Assembly: GCA_964404985.1 (NCBI GenBank)
Contig: CAYOMD010000007.1
Span: 20,724 to 84,723 of the forward strand
Direction of reading: 5' to 3'
From: Hankyongella sp964404985
GTDB taxonomy: Bacteria; Pseudomonadota; Alphaproteobacteria; Sphingomonadales; Sphingomonadaceae
DNA: 64,000 nt
Both the position numbers and the translations under genes were made by a program. This document shows positions 61,114-64,000 of the stretch, in pieces; position 1 is the stretch's first letter, and the number at the start of each line of letters is the position of its first letter. The notes beneath the pieces were generated by a model that did no database searches, was not told where the DNA came from, and saw nothing but the letters and a program-made list of their open reading frames with translations.

Positions 61114-63117
61114 CTGCAAAACCCCGTCCAGCCAGGCATCGTTGATCTGCGGCTCGGGCGCGGGTTCGCCCTCCAGTGTTGCCGTCTCCGGGTCGGCATC
61201 CAGCGCCTGTGGATCGTCCGCTGGGATCTCCGCCTCGGGAGAATAGCCATAAGCCTCCTCCTCCGGGGACAATTCCTCCAATTGCGCATCGGCATAGAGC
61301 GGCGTGGCCGGCTGCCCGGCGGTTGCCTGCTGCATGAAGGCGGCCCAGGCGCGCGCGGGCGTGCGGCCACCGGCCAGCCCCGGCACAACCCGGGCATCAT
61401 CGCGGCCGATCCAGACGCCCGCCGTCAGGTCGGCGGTGAACCCCATGAACCAGCCATCCTTATTGGAGGTGGTGGTCCCGGTTTTGCCGGCCACCGGACG
61501 CCCGATCTGGGCGGCGCGGCCGGTGCCGGTCGCCACCGCCCCCTCCATCAGCCGGGTCATGCTCGCGGCGACTTCCGGTGCAACCAGTTGGCGCGGCACC
61601 CGCGCTTCGTGCCGGTAGACGACCCGGCCGGAGGCGGTGCTGACGCGGGTGATGGCATAGGGCCGCACCTCGACCCCGCCGGCCGCGACGCTGGCATAGG
61701 CTGCCGTCAAGTCGATCAGTTTGACCTCCGATGCGCCGAGCGCCATGGCCGGCAGGCGGGAAATCTTCGTGCTGATGCCAAAGCGGCGCGCCATGTCGGC
61801 CACCGCGTTGAAGCCGACCTCGTCGGCAAGCTTGACCGCCACCGTGTTGATCGATTTGGCAAAGGCATCGCGCACGCTGACCTCGCCGATGTAGCGGCGG
61901 TTGTCGTTCCGCGGGGACCAGCCGTCTATCGTGACCGGCGAATCCTCGATCAGGTCGTCTGGCGATACCCCGTTCTCCAATGCGGCGAGGTACACGAACA
62001 GCTTGAAGGAGGAACCGGGCTGGCGTGCCGAGATCACCGCACGATTGTAGGTGCTGCTGACATAGTCCCGCCCGCCGATCATGGCACGCACCGCGCCGTC
62101 GTGGTTGAGCGCCACCAGCGCGCCCTGCGCCCCCTCCGGTGCCTGCGCGCGGATCGCCTGCTCGGCAGCGCGCTGCATACGCAGGTCCAGCGTGGTCTCC
62201 ACATCCAGCGGCTCGACCGTCTCGTCGGTCAGCGTTTCCAGTTGTGCCAGCGCCCAGTCCGTGAAGTAGCGCACGCTGTTCTGACCCGGCGGCTTGACGA
62301 AGCGCAAGCGCGACAGACCGGCGTTCTCGGCATCATTCGGCGCGATACGGCCCGTATCGACCATGGCCGCCAGCACCAGCCTGGCGCGGCTGCGCGCCTG
62401 CTCGCCATCGGTGGTCGGGGCATAGCGGCTGGGCGCCTTGACCAGCCCGGCGATGATCGCCGCCTCCGCCAGGCTGAGCGTGCGCGCGGAATGCCCGAAG
62501 AAGCGGCGCGACGCGGCATCGACGCCATACGCGCCACCGCCAAAATAGACCCGGTTCAGGTAAAGCTCGAGAATCTGCGCCTTGCTGAACTTCCACTCCA
62601 GCGCCAGCGCCATGACCAGCTCGCGCGCCTTGCGGCCGAACGTGCGCTCGGAGGTCAGGAAGACGTTCTTGACCACCTGCTGGGTGATGGTCGACCCGCC
62701 CTGAACGAAGCGGCCTGCCGCCATGTTGACGCGCATGGCGCGGGCAACGCCCTGCGGATCGACACCGATGTGATTGTAGAAACGCCGGTCCTCAATGGCG
62801 ACCATCGCATCCTTGATGGTCTGCGGCAGCCGCGCGCCGGGGATCCACTCGCCGTAAGCCGGGCCAACCGTCGCAATCACCGTGCCGTCGACCCCGCGCA
62901 CGGTCACCAGTTGGCCGCGCGGCGTTTTGACCAGCGTCTCGAAACTCGGCAGCGTGCCAACCGTAAGCGCGACCACAACCGCCAGCGCCACCGCACCCGC
63001 AGCCACCAGCCCGAGCAGGACCTGGGCTGTGCGAAGGGCAACAGTCGCCGGGACCGAGCGCCGCCTTGGCGTCGATTTTGCGGTTTTGCGTTGCGAACTA
63101 TAAGGCTTGCGCGCCAT
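61090..63117 (-). CDS. Class A penicillin-binding protein (PBP1A-like)
   Basis: A 675-residue bifunctional peptidoglycan synthase: N-terminal helix (about 25-53), GT51 domain (AIEDRRFYNHIGVD, GGSTITQQVVKNVFL, RKARELVMALALEWKFSK), and transpeptidase domain with Ser in GSSFK, SIN and KTGTT. The acidic C-terminal 90 residues are variable. Divergent from the prepilin peptidase. Confidence 0.94.
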   Translation of the reverse strand: MARKPYSSQRKTAKSTPRRRSVPATVALRTAQVLLGLVAAGAVALAVVVALTVGTLPSFETLVKTPRGQLVTVRGVDGTVIATVGPAYGEWIPGARLPQTIKDAMVAIEDRRFYNHIGVDPQGVARAMRVNMAAGRFVQGGSTITQQVVKNVFLTSERTFGRKARELVMALALEWKFSKAQILELYLNRVYFGGGAYGVDAASRRFFGHSARTLSLAEAAIIAGLVKAPSRYAPTTDGEQARSRARLVLAAMVDTGRIAPNDAENAGLSRLRFVKPPGQNSVRYFTDWALAQLETLTDETVEPLDVETTLDLRMQRAAEQAIRAQAPEGAQGALVALNHDGAVRAMIGGRDYVSSTYNRAVISARQPGSSFKLFVYLAALENGVSPDDLIEDSPVTIDGWSPRNDNRRYIGEVSVRDAFAKSINTVAVKLADEVGFNAVADMARRFGISTKISRLPAMALGASEVKLIDLTAAYASVAAGGVEVRPYAITRVSTASGRVVYRHEARVPRQLVAPEVAASMTRLMEGAVATGTGRAAQIGRPVAGKTGTTTSNKDGWFMGFTADLTAGVWIGRDDARVVPGLAGGRTPARAWAAFMQQATAGQPATPLYADAQLEELSPEEEAYGYSPEAEIPADDPQALDADPETATLEGEPAPEPQINDAWLDGVLQSSPNPQQ

Positions 63118-63230
63118 CTCTATCCTTGAACTGTTGCGTTAAGCGTGCGCACGGGCTGGCGCAAGTCCGTTGCGCGCTCAGTGCTTGCAATTCAGTGGCG
63201 GACGGAGGCGCAAGACTTTAGGCTTAACGC

Positions 63231-63971
63231 ATGCTGGACCTCTGGAGCGTTTACGCCATTCTGGCCGGGCCGTTTGTCGGCAGCTTTGTCGGGCTGGTGT
63301 CCTTGCGCGCACCCGTCGCCCAACCGTTCGTCCTGGGGCGTTCGGCCTGCCAGTCCTGCGCCCGGCCCCTGAGCCCGCGCGAACTGATCCCGCTGTTTGG
63401 CTATCTGCTGCATCGCGGTCGCTGCCGGACTTGCGCCAGCGCCATCCCGAAGCGCTACCCGCTGCTGGAGATCGCCTGCCTTGTGATCGGTCTGCTGTCG
63501 GCGCTGCTGACGGCTGGTCCGCTGGCACTGGCCACGGCGGTTCTGGGCTGGTGGCTGCTGTTGATCGCCCTCATTGACGCCGAGCACATGCTGCTGCCGG
63601 ACAGTCTCACCCTGCCGCTGATTGCGCTTGGCCTGCTCGTCAGCGGCTGGCGCACGCCGGACATGTGGCTGGATCATCTCATCGGGGCTGCTGCCGGGTT
63701 CGGTGCGCTCTGGCTGGTGGCGTTCCTGTACCGGCGTCTGCGCGGCCGCGACGGGTTGGGCGATGGTGACCCGCGGCTGTTTGCCGCCAGCGGGGCATGG
63801 CTGGGTTGGCAAGCGCTGCCGCAGGTGCTGCTGGGGGCAACCCTGCTGGCCCTCGGGTTTGTTCTGGTGCAGCACCTGCGCGGCCACAGCCTGCGCGCGC
63901 AGGACGCCCTGCCGTTCGGCCCCTTCCTCGCTGTCGCCACCTGGGCCGTCTGGCTGCTGTTCATGCAATAG
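63231..63971 (+). CDS. Type IV prepilin peptidase (A24 family)
   Basis: A 246-residue integral membrane protease: N-terminal cytoplasmic Cys4 motif (C40/C43, C65/C68), then about seven helices with catalytic aspartates in LIALIDAEHM (D116) and GLGDGD. It cleaves and N-methylates type IV pilin or type II secretion pseudopilin precursors. No pilin gene is in the window. Confidence 0.93.
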   Translation: MLDLWSVYAILAGPFVGSFVGLVSLRAPVAQPFVLGRSACQSCARPLSPRELIPLFGYLLHRGRCRTCASAIPKRYPLLEIACLVIGLLSALLTAGPLALATAVLGWWLLLIALIDAEHMLLPDSLTLPLIALGLLVSGWRTPDMWLDHLIGAAAGFGALWLVAFLYRRLRGRDGLGDGDPRLFAASGAWLGWQALPQVLLGATLLALGFVLVQHLRGHSLRAQDALPFGPFLAVATWAVWLLFMQ

Positions 63972-64000
63972 TGCTTTCCGCCCCCCCGGTCTGGCACTAG

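Noticed and set aside
61282..63129. 615-codon frame antisense to the penicillin-binding protein
   Set aside because: The PBP has all catalytic motifs; the antisense product is Arg/His-rich shadow sequence.

Overview
This 64 kb window is GC-rich, densely packed chromosomal DNA from an alphaproteobacterium. The clues are a DUF1013/TrcR protein, a GapR (DUF2312) protein, a RegB/RegA (ActS/ActR) redox pair beside a Sco protein, and several families of short palindromic repeats of the kind seen in alphaproteobacterial genomes. The genus cannot be named from the sequence. No rRNA, tRNA, CRISPR array, integrase or complete insertion sequence was found.

Layout. 1-17.5 kb is mostly housekeeping: a MerC-Zur fusion, 3-methyladenine glycosylase, acetyl-CoA synthetase, MarR, two DUF465 proteins, TrcR, a DODA-like protein that has lost its metal ligands, an NfeD/SPFH pair, YjbR, LysR, a chemoreceptor broken by one in-frame stop, a cyclophilin, YebC, YbjQ, CoxM- and CoxS-type subunits without a CoxL, GapR and Prs. 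17.8-45.2 kb is an exosortase A (XrtA/EpsH) exopolysaccharide locus. A leftward arm holds glycosyltransferases, UDP-GlcNAc 2-epimerase, an O-ligase, two hydrolases and an ACP. A rightward arm holds GNAT, acyl-CoA ligase, PLP decarboxylase, Wza-like export lipoprotein, chain-length protein, tyrosine autokinase, outer-membrane protein, ATPase, deacetylase, FemAB-like protein, glycosyltransferase, exosortase-EpsI fusion, amidotransferase and a serine protease. The arms diverge from an 88-base gap at 27339-27426.

45.2-53 kb holds a NYN-domain protein, TusA, a GT-C membrane protein, an M13 peptidase, a sulfite-oxidase-like enzyme, an amidohydrolase, and a small accessory patch: VapBC with a clear operator, then a 33-codon remnant that looks like the start of a DNA methyltransferase. 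53-64 kb holds a GST, a second glycosyltransferase plus Wzx flippase pair, RegA/RegB with an ankyrin gene, Sco, YcgN, a DUF45 peptidase, a class A penicillin-binding protein and a prepilin peptidase.

How it fits together. The XrtA locus has the parts to build a repeat unit (GTs, WecB, GNAT, ACP/ligase/decarboxylase), export it (Wza, chain-length protein, kinase) and process PEP-CTERM proteins (XrtA). No PEP-CTERM substrate is encoded here, so substrates must lie elsewhere. The most unusual cross-cutting pattern is that several genes take their stop codons from the first bases of dispersed palindromic repeats.
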